Shown piece after piece: positions 44,379-53,330 of a stretch of 64,000 nt of DNA; within the stretch, counting starts at the first letter, position 1; each line of letters begins with the position of its first letter. Origin of the DNA: Chloroflexota bacterium (GTDB lineage: Bacteria; Chloroflexota; Anaerolineae; Anaerolineales; UBA4823); the NCBI GenBank assembly GCA_029265355.1, contig JAJUJL010000013.1:62001-126000 (forward strand), in the 5' to 3' direction. The notes beneath the pieces are model-generated. The model ran no database searches and was not told where the DNA came from. It saw only the letters and a list, made by a program, of their open reading frames with translations. The translations under genes and the position numbers were made by a program.

Positions 44379-45343
44379 GGTGTCACCTGAAAATCATCCA
44401 CATAGGTCGTTGTAAGCTCTGAATACAACCCGTGCATAGTCTCCGTCTGATTGTAAGTGCTCGTGCGCGAGTATTTCAATACTCCATCAATATATAAGCT
44501 AATTGTACTGCCACTCAGCACAACCTCAATCGCATATTCCACATTCAACGTCAGCGATATACCGATATTGCTACCAATCAATGATGCTGATCCAGATTGA
44601 CGCTTTGCTAACCCGCAAGCGCCAGTCGTGAAATATGCAATGATGCAATTATTTCCATCAATTGCCCGCAGCACAAATCCCTGGTTAGACGCTTTTGCCT
44701 TGATCGTGGCAGATATGGAACAATTGGCCAAATTGCTATTGATATAGGCTGTTGCAATACCACTCCCCAGCGAAGCGCAGTTACACACATTGCTCTGAAT
44801 ATCAAATGTCCCATGCGTAAATGCCCAGGTTGATCCGACAGGTGCCTTATCTGGCGTGTGCGCAGATAACAACGTACCATTCACATCGGTAAATTGGTCA
44901 AGCACCAAATTTACAACATCCCACGCCGGCGCCGTCTCCCCATAAACCCGCAGGCTCGCCGTCATCACATTCGCCCCCTTCGCTCCCACCCCAAAACTGA
45001 CCTTGCTGCACCAAAACTCCCCGCTGAACTCCGGATCACCCACCACCGGCGCCGCATTCTGCCCCACCTGCACCCGCAGCGAATACCCCGCCGCCTTCCC
45101 CGCAATCCCCCTCACCACGTCGTATAAGCTCCCGCTGGCAGGCGAAAACAAACCCGTAATCTCCACCGGCATACCCGGCAGCCCAGGGATACTGTTCTCT
45201 GTCCCCTCGCTCAACCCCGTTGTATCCACCTCCAAATACTCATCCGGGATTTCCACACTTTGAATCCCCGCGCTCACGTCCTGCAGCACGCCCCCCGCAT
45301 CCTCCAAATACACCCTCAAAAACCTTCCAGCCAGCTTCGCCAT
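44375..45343 (-). CDS. tail-tube-like domain fused to a LamG-like lectin domain
   Basis: 322 residues. The first ~140 (MAKLAGRFLRVYLEDAGG..., PDEYLEVDTTGLSEGTENSIPGLPG) closely match the tail tube protein at 52725-53162. From about 145 on (DQFTDVNGTLLSAHTPDKAP onward) it becomes a concanavalin/LamG-like sandwich with Asn/Ser/Thr-rich strands. The tube copy has been reused as an adaptor for a carbohydrate-binding domain. The codon composition also changes at the join: the 3' half is A/T-richer. Most likely a structural adhesin at the tail end. Confidence 0.75.
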   Translation of the reverse strand: MAKLAGRFLRVYLEDAGGVLQDVSAGIQSVEIPDEYLEVDTTGLSEGTENSIPGLPGMPVEITGLFSPASGSLYDVVRGIAGKAAGYSLRVQVGQNAAPVVGDPEFSGEFWCSKVSFGVGAKGANVMTASLRVYGETAPAWDVVNLVLDQFTDVNGTLLSAHTPDKAPVGSTWAFTHGTFDIQSNVCNCASLGSGIATAYINSNLANCSISATIKAKASNQGFVLRAIDGNNCIIAYFTTGACGLAKRQSGSASLIGSNIGISLTLNVEYAIEVVLSGSTISLYIDGVLKYSRTSTYNQTETMHGLYSELTTTYVDDFQVTP

Positions 45344-45352
45344 ATCATCCTG

Positions 45353-45406
45353 CCTTAGCGCCCATAAGATTCTTCGCGCCTTTGCGCCTTCGCGGTAAAT
45401 TCTTTG
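45353..45406 (+). repeat. dispersed repeat family B, copy 1
   Basis: CTTAGCGCC...TTTGCGCCTTCGCGGT type, with an internal period of about 10-11 bp. It fills the gap between two phage genes. Other copies are near 55191 and 59406. Confidence 0.7.
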
Positions 45407-45429
45407 TTGTGCTAATTCCTATTACCTGT

Positions 45430-47208
45430 TCAGCCCTTCTTCCGCCTTTTCGCCCGCCACGCTGCCAAATACGCCTCCCGCTCCTGCCAGTTCATCTTCG
45501 ACAACCGATCCCACAGCGCCGTACCCGGCTTCGCCCCCACCTTCCGCTTCCAATTCAACCGCTCTCGACCTCCGCCGCCACCACCGCCCGAACCATCGCC
45601 CGCCTCCACCTCATCCTCTGGCGCCTTCCCCTTCCAAACCATGCGCGGGAACAGCAGCGTGTCCAGCTCCCCAAACTGCATCGAAAGATACTCCCCAGCA
45701 TCTTCATAGCGCGTCCGGGTGATCGTCATCGTCAACCCCGTCCCCTGTGCATCCACCAGCACATCCTCAATCCGCAGCCGCATCCCCGCCGTCACCTCGC
45801 AGGCCGGGATTACCCGCTTGCCCTGCCCCCGCACATAACCCTGTACTACCAACGTCCCCCGCACCCTGTATCTCGGATCCTTATAATAAGCCAGGTAACG
45901 CTGCCCTGCCGCCAGCGCAATTGCACTCGTACTATCCCCCAGCTCCAACACCTCATCCCGCTGCCCGTATGCCGTGATCGAGTCCGTATTCTTCAAACTC
46001 GCATCATCATCCGGCGTAACATACTGCTGCACCCCATTCTCATCCGTATAACCCACCACCACCCAATTTTTAACCCGCAGATTATCCCGCACAATCTGCA
46101 CCTGCCGCACCAGGTTCCGATCGCTCAATCGTAGCGCCAGGTCATAATCCGTTTCCGCCGGGAACTGCCACAGCTTCAGCACCGGCAGCCCGTCCGGGCT
46201 TACCACACTCTCCGATCCTACCACCTGCACCGCCCACGGGTTATACGCCCCGTCGCCGCGCTCCACCGCCCTGGCCAGCACATCCGCCCACGTCGCCCAA
46301 TCGTCCTCCATGAACGGCGTCAAATCCAGCTCAGTCCCCGCCGCCGTAACCAACCCCGTCGAGCTGTTCAACTCCGCGCTCAACGTCCCCACCGCATCAA
46401 TGCAAATCTCCTCCATGTTGATCTGCGATGTCTCTGAGTACACCGTAATATTGCTAAACTCCCCGTAATACGTCCCATCGCTGGATGGCGTCTGATTTGC
46501 CCGTGCATAGTATCGCAGCTCGATACTTTGGCTCGGCGTCGCCAACGTGTGGCTTTGACTTGCCGCCGTCCCCGAGCTGGTCACACTTACCACATCCGTG
46601 CTCGTTCCCACGTTGTGAATAGCAATCTCCCACGCCTGCGCCCCCTCCTGCAGATCATAATCGTAATCGATCTTCTTCACCGTCTGCCCGGTCGGCATCG
46701 TATACCGCACCGCCGCATACTCGCCCGATGTCCACGCCTCCGCCTTCGGCGTAAACCGCATTCGATAAGTCCGGTCGATCCCGCACTTTTCCGCCCCGCT
46801 CGCCCCCGTCTGCCAGGCCCACGCCCAATCGTCCAACCGCTGGTCACTCCAACGCTTGCGCAGCCTGCGCTGCATCAGCGCCCCGGACCAATACCCCACC
46901 GTCTCCAACGGCGCCCCCTGTACATCCCCCACCTCAAACCCCTCGCTCGCAATCTTCCCCTCATACACCAGCTTCTGCCCATTGCGGAAGACCACCCGCC
47001 GCCCGCCCCGCACCTGCCATGTGCGCAGCGCCTTGCGCGGTACGAAACACTCCCCCTCCAGGTACAACCCCGCTGGAAATCCCGTAGAAAATGATATATT
47101 CTCCGCCCGCCCCAGCTCGTCGCCCGGGTCCGCAATGCGCGTCGTACCCGATCCGTACACCTCAACCCGCAAATTATTCCAGCCCGTGCGCCTCATCCGA
47201 TATACCAC
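45430..47208 (-). CDS. tail hub/tip structural protein (Gp37-like)
   Basis: 592 residues. N-terminal beta region (WNNLRVEVYGSG), a middle domain with Thr/Ser-rich strands resembling a carbohydrate-binding module (about 175-270), then a region with WVVVGYTDENGVQQYVTPDD and RIEDVLVDAQG that is reminiscent of siphophage tail-tip or ReqiPepy6 Gp37-like proteins. It ends with a Gly-rich linker and a basic helix (AAWRAKRRKKG). Starts inside the end of the previous gene (16-bp overlap). Function from position in the tail module only. Confidence 0.65.
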   Translation of the reverse strand: MVYRMRRTGWNNLRVEVYGSGTTRIADPGDELGRAENISFSTGFPAGLYLEGECFVPRKALRTWQVRGGRRVVFRNGQKLVYEGKIASEGFEVGDVQGAPLETVGYWSGALMQRRLRKRWSDQRLDDWAWAWQTGASGAEKCGIDRTYRMRFTPKAEAWTSGEYAAVRYTMPTGQTVKKIDYDYDLQEGAQAWEIAIHNVGTSTDVVSVTSSGTAASQSHTLATPSQSIELRYYARANQTPSSDGTYYGEFSNITVYSETSQINMEEICIDAVGTLSAELNSSTGLVTAAGTELDLTPFMEDDWATWADVLARAVERGDGAYNPWAVQVVGSESVVSPDGLPVLKLWQFPAETDYDLALRLSDRNLVRQVQIVRDNLRVKNWVVVGYTDENGVQQYVTPDDDASLKNTDSITAYGQRDEVLELGDSTSAIALAAGQRYLAYYKDPRYRVRGTLVVQGYVRGQGKRVIPACEVTAGMRLRIEDVLVDAQGTGLTMTITRTRYEDAGEYLSMQFGELDTLLFPRMVWKGKAPEDEVEAGDGSGGGGGGGRERLNWKRKVGAKPGTALWDRLSKMNWQEREAYLAAWRAKRRKKG

Positions 47209-49721
47209 CTGGGTGTCACACCCACCTCAACCTTCGTTGTCGTTGCAATCGCATGTCCGCTCGCCAAATTGTTGATCACATAAAAGAAATTATTGGCATC
47301 CGGCATCACCTCCAGGATATCCCCGCGTAATTCCGGGATAACATCCACCGAATCCCCATAAACCTGTTCATCTTCAATTACCACCGACGTTGTCGCAGCG
47401 TAAACGTATGTAAGCTGGTTATCATGTGGCGCCCGCGTCGTCAGCGCTGAAATCCGCAGCAGCTCGCCGTTGATCACCTGCATGAAATCATAGTACAGTG
47501 TCACACTCGCGCTGCTGCCCGGAAACACCACCCCCGGTTTGATCACCGTATCATCCCAATCCAGGTAATTCGGCTGCTCGATATCCACCTTCCCGCAGTA
47601 ATGCGCCTTCCAGGTCGCCGTCAGTGCTAGCAAAATATCATCCCCCTCCACAAATCCATTTCGCAGCCCCACATAAGGCGTCGCCGTGATCGTCGATGTA
47701 GAGCTTGCCAATTTCAGCCGCGCAAATACATGAAACGTCCCGTTCAGATACCAAGGCCTGGCTGCCGTCACCTGGAAATACGGATAATTTGTTCCGGCCA
47801 CCACCGGCACCGCCAGGCTGTCATACCCGCCCCCGCTCGAGCTCGCATCCACATTTGTGTTGCGATCATGATAATAATCGCCGCTGTTGATCGTCGGAAT
47901 CGTCAATCGATCCTTGTGAAGCCCCAGCCATACCACATCCCCATTGACCATCCCCGTCCCAACATTCGGCGTCAAAGTCCATCTCGTTTTGGCTGGCGCC
48001 GTCCCAGGCACACCCCCCACGTAACCCCAATTATCATACGTACTGTCATCGCAGTTATCGACAACCGCATCCCCATCCTTTACCCACACATACGGAATCC
48101 CGCTCACCCGCATCCCGTAACCATCCCCTCCGGTCGCTTTTGCGTAAACATTAACATAATCGTTGGCAATTTGGGTCGCAGTAAGTGCGCCTCCAAAACT
48201 GCTGAAGTCAAGAAAAGTTCCGCCGATCTGCGCCGAATACGTGGCATTATCCACACCGACCAGGATATCAGCCGTAATATTAGCTAGCGTATACGTCGCG
48301 CTGGTCGCCAATTCGGAGCCATTCACATACATCGTGATTCCCGCGCTCGACCAAACAAAATGGAAAACGATCACATCCCCAGCGCTGAAGGAATCCGTGC
48401 CAGAAGATCGTGAAATGCTGGTGGCGCTATCACTGAAAACCCATTTAGTCGTTGTATTATCCCAATACGCTGTAAAATTAACCAGCAAGGACGTTTGTAC
48501 AGCGAACAAATACCGCACATCGCTATAAGTTGTAGATGCTCGGGCAGCCTTCCAAACTACTCGCAGCGTGCCCTGACCGATGGAAACTTTACCCGCAGAT
48601 GGTAGTCTTAATATCCCTGCGCCGCGCGTGGTCGTCGAAGCATGCGCCGTGCCGCTCCAGGCGCAGCCCGGCAAATCGCCATAAGCCAGCGAAGTGATGT
48701 ATCCCTTCGCCTCGAGCTGGAACCCGTCCACATAGATCGTTTGTCCGGCCTTCACTCGAACGCCTGTAATCCTGGCAACACCGTCCCCCGTAAACGTGCA
48801 CCATACCCGGTACCAGCCATTTCCAACAGCGGTATATGTGCACGTCTGATTGGCAGCTATTGCCCAAACATTGGTCTCCGTCGCTGTTACTGCTCCACCA
48901 TCTGGGCGCTTAGCATAATAAGAGCATGCGTACGTGGTCGCAGCCGCTGGTGTAAGCGTTTCTCCCCAACTGTGCCCGTTCACCGTGTCAGTGTTAATCA
49001 GTTTGACCGAATTTTTCCCGAACAGCAAGTAATCACCGAGATTGTTTTGTTCATCCAACAAACTCGCCGAACTCTGCGACCAATTGGTATCATAAGTCGC
49101 ATTACCATAAATCGGATTGGTGTAAAGATTGGTTGTTGCCTCTGGAATCATCGTTCCCCGGCTGCGCTGATCCACTGTTCCGATCCAGTCCTCCAACACA
49201 CCGCCCTGAGCCCACCCGCTCTGCTGGTATATTCCCTCCGCAAAAGGTAAAATCTCCATACCAACCCGGCAGTTTGGCAGCCGGTTTGCTCGCATCGTCC
49301 GTATACCATACACCGGAGACATCGCAGCCGCCCCCCGCACAATCGTCAACCGCCGTGTAGCCCCCAACTGCCCGAACAGTGGCTCCTGCGCAAAATTATC
49401 ATCTGGCCTGTACGCCAGCTTCACTGGCTCCCGCAGTGTATCCCCGCTGCGCAGAAACGCATCCAACGTATCCACCCGCTCCTGGATCTCCGCCGAGCTG
49501 CTCCCCTCCACGTGCACCCCGAACCCGAAATTCTGGTTGACCGCCTTCACATCTACCAGCCGCGCCCCGCCCCGCCTGTTCAGCATCGACCCCCCCGCCG
49601 TCAACACATCCTCGCTCGTCGATGGCGGCGCAAAGTCCAGCGCCAGCCGGTACCCCTCGCTCCCGTCCAGCCTCAGTTTACTTTGTCCCTTCTCCAACCA
49701 CGCCAGATAACCCATACTCAT
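47193..49721 (-). CDS. distal tail/adsorption protein with CBM- and LamG-like domains
   Basis: 842 residues. The N-terminus (about 1-130: GYLAWLEKGQSKLRLDGSEGYRLALDF, TLDAFLRSGDTL) resembles distal tail (Dit) proteins that follow the tape measure. Next comes a carbohydrate-binding-module-like sandwich (SWGETLTPAAATTYACSYYA, about 195-340), then a LamG-like domain (VWKAARASTTYSDVRYLF, VFHFVWSSAGITMYVNGSEL, about 375-540) and a beta-rich C-terminus. This is a typical Siphoviridae host-contact protein. Two sugar-binding modules suggest glycan recognition on the cell surface. Confidence 0.72.
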   Translation of the reverse strand: MSMGYLAWLEKGQSKLRLDGSEGYRLALDFAPPSTSEDVLTAGGSMLNRRGGARLVDVKAVNQNFGFGVHVEGSSSAEIQERVDTLDAFLRSGDTLREPVKLAYRPDDNFAQEPLFGQLGATRRLTIVRGAAAMSPVYGIRTMRANRLPNCRVGMEILPFAEGIYQQSGWAQGGVLEDWIGTVDQRSRGTMIPEATTNLYTNPIYGNATYDTNWSQSSASLLDEQNNLGDYLLFGKNSVKLINTDTVNGHSWGETLTPAAATTYACSYYAKRPDGGAVTATETNVWAIAANQTCTYTAVGNGWYRVWCTFTGDGVARITGVRVKAGQTIYVDGFQLEAKGYITSLAYGDLPGCAWSGTAHASTTTRGAGILRLPSAGKVSIGQGTLRVVWKAARASTTYSDVRYLFAVQTSLLVNFTAYWDNTTTKWVFSDSATSISRSSGTDSFSAGDVIVFHFVWSSAGITMYVNGSELATSATYTLANITADILVGVDNATYSAQIGGTFLDFSSFGGALTATQIANDYVNVYAKATGGDGYGMRVSGIPYVWVKDGDAVVDNCDDSTYDNWGYVGGVPGTAPAKTRWTLTPNVGTGMVNGDVVWLGLHKDRLTIPTINSGDYYHDRNTNVDASSSGGGYDSLAVPVVAGTNYPYFQVTAARPWYLNGTFHVFARLKLASSTSTITATPYVGLRNGFVEGDDILLALTATWKAHYCGKVDIEQPNYLDWDDTVIKPGVVFPGSSASVTLYYDFMQVINGELLRISALTTRAPHDNQLTYVYAATTSVVIEDEQVYGDSVDVIPELRGDILEVMPDANNFFYVINNLASGHAIATTTKVEVGVTPRWYIG

Positions 49722-49730
49722 CTCCTCCCC

Positions 49731-49766
49731 TCTCCCCTTCCCTTTAGAGAAGGGGTTGGGGGTTAG
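49731..49766 (+). repeat. dispersed repeat family A, copy 1
   Basis: A CCCCTTCCCTTTAGAGAAGGGG hairpin-like core followed by GGGGGTTAG. Related to copies near 53181, 59322, 60194 and 63094. All point the same way. Confidence 0.7.
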
Positions 49767-49800
49767 TCCTGTTCAAGTAATAACCCTTACCCGCCGCCTT

Positions 49801-49833
49801 TTCAGTGCCTCAGTGCTATCAGTGCCTCAGTGA
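49801..49833 (+). repeat. dispersed repeat family C, copy 1
   Basis: TCAGTGCCTCAGTGCTATCAGTG, a short-period repeat that abuts the tape measure stop. Other copies are near 53302 and 63276. Confidence 0.65.
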
Positions 49834-52107
49834 TCATGCACCCGAATACTGCGCTCCCGCCCGCGCGCTCCGGCTCACCTGATCCTGCAGCGCCATCGCC
49901 ACCTCCGCATACACGTCGCCAGGCTCCCCGCCTCCCATCACCACAATATCCCCATACAACGTTACGCTTCCCCCACCTCCACCGCCCTGTGCCCCAAATC
50001 CCTGCGCCTGCTGGTTATTCAAAATCATTCCGCTTGTCCAGGGCACAAATATTTCCGGCCCCATCTCACCCACCAGGTAAGGCCAACCGCGCCCGATCGG
50101 ACCACCCGCGGCTTTCTCCCTTTTGCCTGGCTTTCGTATCGGGATGTTTCCCCGGTTCGGATCGGTCAATGGTGGCAAACCAGGAGGCAATGTACCCTCG
50201 TAATTTACCTTCACATTAATAATCCATTCCGTTCCCGTGATCTGATCCAGCGCGCCCTGGATACCATCCGTCCCCAATATATAAGTTTTGGCATCCTCTG
50301 CCGTAATCCCCAGCGTGCTCGAAATGTTTGCCGCTGCATCATCGATATTCAACTTTCCCAGCTCGACCTGCATATCCTCCGTCGCCTTATACAGCTCCCC
50401 GGCCCACACCTCCGCCTCTGCCGGCGTAATCGCCCCCGACTCCAAACCACCCTTCAGCGCCTCGAATGCCGCCTGGATTCGCCACCCGCCCGCCTGGAAC
50501 CACTTCAAATCCTCGATGAAACCCGCAATCGGGCTGCTCAGCTCCCCGCTCATCAGATCCAACACATTCTTAATCGGTCGCTGCGCTTCCTCCGCCTTCT
50601 TCTTCGCATCCGCCAGTTGTGCATTCATCACGCTCAAGCCGGAAATTAACCGCGCCGACTCCACCGGCGTATACATCAAATCCCCCATCGCCTGCGCCGC
50701 GTTCTCCGCCTGCGTTTTTGTCCGGCTAAGCTCCTCTTTATACTCTTCCAGTGTTCGCTTCCCATCCACTGTCGCCTGAGAAGCCCTGGAAGCCGCCTCC
50801 GCCCTCAGCTCCTCTACCCGCGCCGTCGACTCGATCTCATCCCGCAATTGCCGGTACAAGTCTGTCTGGTCGATCAGCTCCCCGCCCATTCGCTGGTAAG
50901 CCCGTACCTCCCCATCCACCAGCATCGTAATGAACTTCATCCCCCCGATCAATTCATCTTGCTTCGTCAGATTTGCCGTCAGAGTATTCGCCAGCGAAAC
51001 CCCCGCCGGCGCCAGCCTCATTTTCCACGCATCCGCCAGGTTCGTGCTTGCCGTCTCCCAGCGCTCGAACGCCGTTGCATTATCCGCTGCCAGCCCGCCC
51101 GCCGCCGCAATCTGCCGCTGCCCGTCCGCAATCGTCGCATTCAACAGCGCCTGCGTCTGCTCCTGCTTCGTCAGCTCATCCGCGCTCTTCCCGATCTGCT
51201 CCGCATACCGCTTGTACGTCGCCTCGGCATCCAGCACAATACCCAGGTTATCCAAAATCATCGGGCTGGCCCGCCCGATACCCGTCACGATATCGCTGAA
51301 CGCCTGGCTTGTGCTCAACCCCATCGCCCGCCCGCGAAATGAAGCCACCTCCATCAACTGCCCCAACTTCTCCGAATCGCCCCCCAACCCCAGCATCATC
51401 GCCCGGTTCGCGCTTAACATCAGCTCGCTGTTGCTGATCGTATTCAAGCTCGCCTGGCGCAGCTTATCCATCAGCACATCGTAAGAGCTGTCCAGGCCCG
51501 TCGCCAGGTTCGTCCCCGCCTCCTCAAGCCGCTGTAAATTGGCTCCCGCCGCCGCAAAATCCAACCCCTTATTGACCGCCGCCCCCACCCCCACCACCAC
51601 CCCGGTCACCACCGCCAGTTTACTCGCCAGCGCCGGCAGGTTGCCGATCAACCCCTGGATACCGCCTTGCGCCACCTCATTCTGCCGCGCCCACTCGCCC
51701 CACGCCTTCCCCGCCTCGCGCGTCGTCATCGTCCCATCTTTGACCGCCTGCGCCAGCTCACGCGACTTCGCTGCCCCCATCGCTGACACTCGCGCCGCCT
51801 GCATTTGCCGCGTCGAATAAATCCCCGTCGCCCCCGTCAGCCTGGCGATCTGCGAAGTCCCCAGCCCCACCTCCTGGCTCGCCTTGCTCATCATCTCCCC
51901 AAAATCGGAGACCGTTACCTTACCCGCCTTCAGCCCGCCCAGGAACTGCCCCGTGAACTGCGTGTTGAACTTCTGCATCCCCGCCCCGGCAGCGCCGAAT
52001 CCATTGCTCAGCGTTCCCGCCGTCTTGCGCGCGTCGCTCTCGAGCTGCGTAAACGCCGCCCGCGCCTGGTTCCTCGCACTTAAGACAATCTGCTCATTAA
52101 TCGCCAT
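49834..52107 (-). CDS. phage tape measure protein
   Basis: 757 residues. N-terminal coiled coils (VLSARNQARAAFTQLESDAR), a hydrophobic helix hairpin (LPALASKLAVVTGVVVGVG, about 160-185), long helices and a Gly-rich C-terminus. It sits just after the tail assembly chaperone gene, as in all long-tailed phages. It sets tail length; by the usual 1.5 Angstrom per helical residue the tail would be roughly 110 nm, as inference. Start has AAGGTGA upstream. Confidence 0.88.
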   Translation of the reverse strand: MAINEQIVLSARNQARAAFTQLESDARKTAGTLSNGFGAAGAGMQKFNTQFTGQFLGGLKAGKVTVSDFGEMMSKASQEVGLGTSQIARLTGATGIYSTRQMQAARVSAMGAAKSRELAQAVKDGTMTTREAGKAWGEWARQNEVAQGGIQGLIGNLPALASKLAVVTGVVVGVGAAVNKGLDFAAAGANLQRLEEAGTNLATGLDSSYDVLMDKLRQASLNTISNSELMLSANRAMMLGLGGDSEKLGQLMEVASFRGRAMGLSTSQAFSDIVTGIGRASPMILDNLGIVLDAEATYKRYAEQIGKSADELTKQEQTQALLNATIADGQRQIAAAGGLAADNATAFERWETASTNLADAWKMRLAPAGVSLANTLTANLTKQDELIGGMKFITMLVDGEVRAYQRMGGELIDQTDLYRQLRDEIESTARVEELRAEAASRASQATVDGKRTLEEYKEELSRTKTQAENAAQAMGDLMYTPVESARLISGLSVMNAQLADAKKKAEEAQRPIKNVLDLMSGELSSPIAGFIEDLKWFQAGGWRIQAAFEALKGGLESGAITPAEAEVWAGELYKATEDMQVELGKLNIDDAAANISSTLGITAEDAKTYILGTDGIQGALDQITGTEWIINVKVNYEGTLPPGLPPLTDPNRGNIPIRKPGKREKAAGGPIGRGWPYLVGEMGPEIFVPWTSGMILNNQQAQGFGAQGGGGGGSVTLYGDIVVMGGGEPGDVYAEVAMALQDQVSRSARAGAQYSGA

Positions 52108-52133
52108 CGTTCACCTTGCAGTTCCGATAATAC

Positions 52134-52714
52134 TTATTGCCTGTTCCGCAATTCTTCCACCCAGCCCACCGTCTCCGCCTGGTCAGGCGTCATCTTCTCC
52201 AGGTCTTGCCCATATTGCTGGTAAGCGCGGTAAACATGCAGCAGCATCAACGCAGATCGCAGCTCCTGCACGTTCACCTCGTCAAGCTCCCACGGCTTGA
52301 TGGCCCAATTCGTGCGCTCGCATAATAGCGCTCGCTCAAGGTCACTTGGAATATAGCGGCTGGCGGAATCATCCTCATCCAGCCCGGCCTCCGCCGCCGC
52401 TACAATCCGTTTGGGTCAGGCTGCCCCGCCCGGTTATATGCCTCCAGGAACGCCACCCCTACAATCCAGCGCACCATCACCGGCTCCAGCTCGTCGAAAG
52501 CCGCCGCACCCGCCTTGAACTCCAGCGGCTGCCCGTCAGCCCGCAGATTCCAACCCGCAATCCGCTCACTGACCACCTTCGACGCCTCTGAGCTGCTGCG
52601 CGCCTCTTCCCACGTTCGCAAGTGCTTAAACTTCCAGCCCGCCGCCTTAAAATCCACGTGCAGGCCATCGCACCCATCCAACTCGCAATCGATCCGGATC
52701 ACACCCTCAGCCAT
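52134..52714 (-). CDS. tail assembly chaperone G-T fusion by -1 frameshift
   Basis: The gene at 52400-52714 ends in DPNGL-stop. Its last codons contain C CCA AAC (52409-52415). If ribosomes slip back one base, the frame stays open for 91 further codons to TAA at 52134-52136, giving a 193-residue protein. The added part (RIVAAAEAGLDEDDSASR..., LRSALMLLHVYRAYQQYGQ) is coded without any ATG start near its beginning and ends 26 bp before the tape measure gene. This is the standard G/GT arrangement of long-tailed phages, where both forms are needed for tail assembly. Confidence 0.85.
52400..52714 (-). CDS. tail assembly chaperone, short form (G-like)
   Basis: 104 residues: MAEGVIRIDCELDGCDGLHV, then a helical C-terminus (VRWIVGVAFLEAYNRAGQPD). 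It lies between the tube gene (10 bp before) and the tape measure, the invariant place for chaperone G. Ribosomes that do not slip make this form. Confidence 0.82.
   Translation of the reverse strand: MAEGVIRIDCELDGCDGLHVDFKAAGWKFKHLRTWEEARSSSEASKVVSERIAGWNLRADGQPLEFKAGAAAFDELEPVMVRWIVGVAFLEAYNRAGQPDPNGL
52409..52415 (-). promoter_or_regulatory. slippery heptamer C CCA AAC for -1 frameshifting
   Basis: On the minus strand CCCAAAC fits X-XXY-YYZ with the codons CCA-AAC in the zero frame and CCC-AAA after slippage. The zero-frame stop TAG follows 7-9 bases later. A strong downstream stem is not obvious. Confidence 0.82.
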
Positions 52715-52724
52715 AACCCACTCC

Positions 52725-53162
52725 TTACACAGTACCCCAGGCCGGAGCCGTCGAGCCGTAAACCCGCAGGCTGGCGGTTAAGGAAACCTTCCCCTTCGGC
52801 GTCGCAGAGATGTTCATCTTCTGCACCCAGAACTCACCCTCGAACTCTGGATCACCGGTGGTCGGCGTGGCATTCTGCCCGACCTGCACCGTCAGCGTCC
52901 TGCCAGCGTATGTTCCCAGGCTGCCCTTCAGCACGGTATAAATTCCCGTGGTCGCCGCTGGGTTGAAATTTGCCTGGATCTCCACCGGAAACGACGGCAG
53001 GCCTGGAATGCTGTTCTCAGCGCCCTCGCCAAAACCGGTCACATCCAGCTCCCCGTACTCATCCGGAACATCGATACTTTCGATGTCTGCGCTCACATCC
53101 CGCGCCGTCCCACCCGAGTCATCAAGCAACACTTTCAAAAACCGACCTGCTAACTTTGCCAT
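52725..53162 (-). CDS. major tail tube protein (copy 1)
   Basis: 145 residues: AKLAGRFLKVLLDDSGGTARDVS, DEYGELDVTGFGEGAENSIPGLP, and a C-terminal GKVSLTASLRVYGSTAPA. The size, place before the chaperone gene and pattern of short beta strands are those of tail tube subunits. Its N-terminal sequence is repeated in the fusion gene at 44375-45343 and, more distantly, in 53331-54059. Confidence 0.8.
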   Translation of the reverse strand: MAKLAGRFLKVLLDDSGGTARDVSADIESIDVPDEYGELDVTGFGEGAENSIPGLPSFPVEIQANFNPAATTGIYTVLKGSLGTYAGRTLTVQVGQNATPTTGDPEFEGEFWVQKMNISATPKGKVSLTASLRVYGSTAPAWGTV

Positions 53163-53180
53163 CTCAAGCCTCCTTCTAAA

Positions 53181-53223
53181 TCCCTCCCCCCTTCCCTTCA
53201 GGGAAGAAGTAGGGGGTTAGGTC
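53181..53223 (+). repeat. dispersed repeat family A, copy 2
   Basis: CCCTTCCCTTCAGGGAAG core followed by AGGGGGTTAGGT. Fills the gap upstream of the tube gene. Confidence 0.7.
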
Positions 53224-53301
53224 TGTTTTGATAATCGGCCTTACCAGCCGCCTACATCTGCATACATCCTGTCCATATCAATGGACACTTGTCCAAAAAA
53301 A

Positions 53302-53329
53302 ACTCAGTGCTCTCAGTGCCTCAGTGATG
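53302..53329 (+). repeat. dispersed repeat family C, copy 2
   Basis: CTCAGTGCTCTCAGTGCCTC and two more TCAGTG units, directly before the stop of the second tube-like gene. Confidence 0.65.
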
Positions 53330-53330
53330 A

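Noticed and set aside
45220-46134. 304-codon plus-strand frame rich in Pro, His, Arg and Leu
   Set aside because: Shadow of the tail genes on the minus strand, caused by strand composition.
49801-53329. CRISPR-like short repeats (TCAGTG units)
   Set aside because: Units are 8-11 bp without spacers of constant length, and no cas genes are present. They are short-period dispersed repeats.
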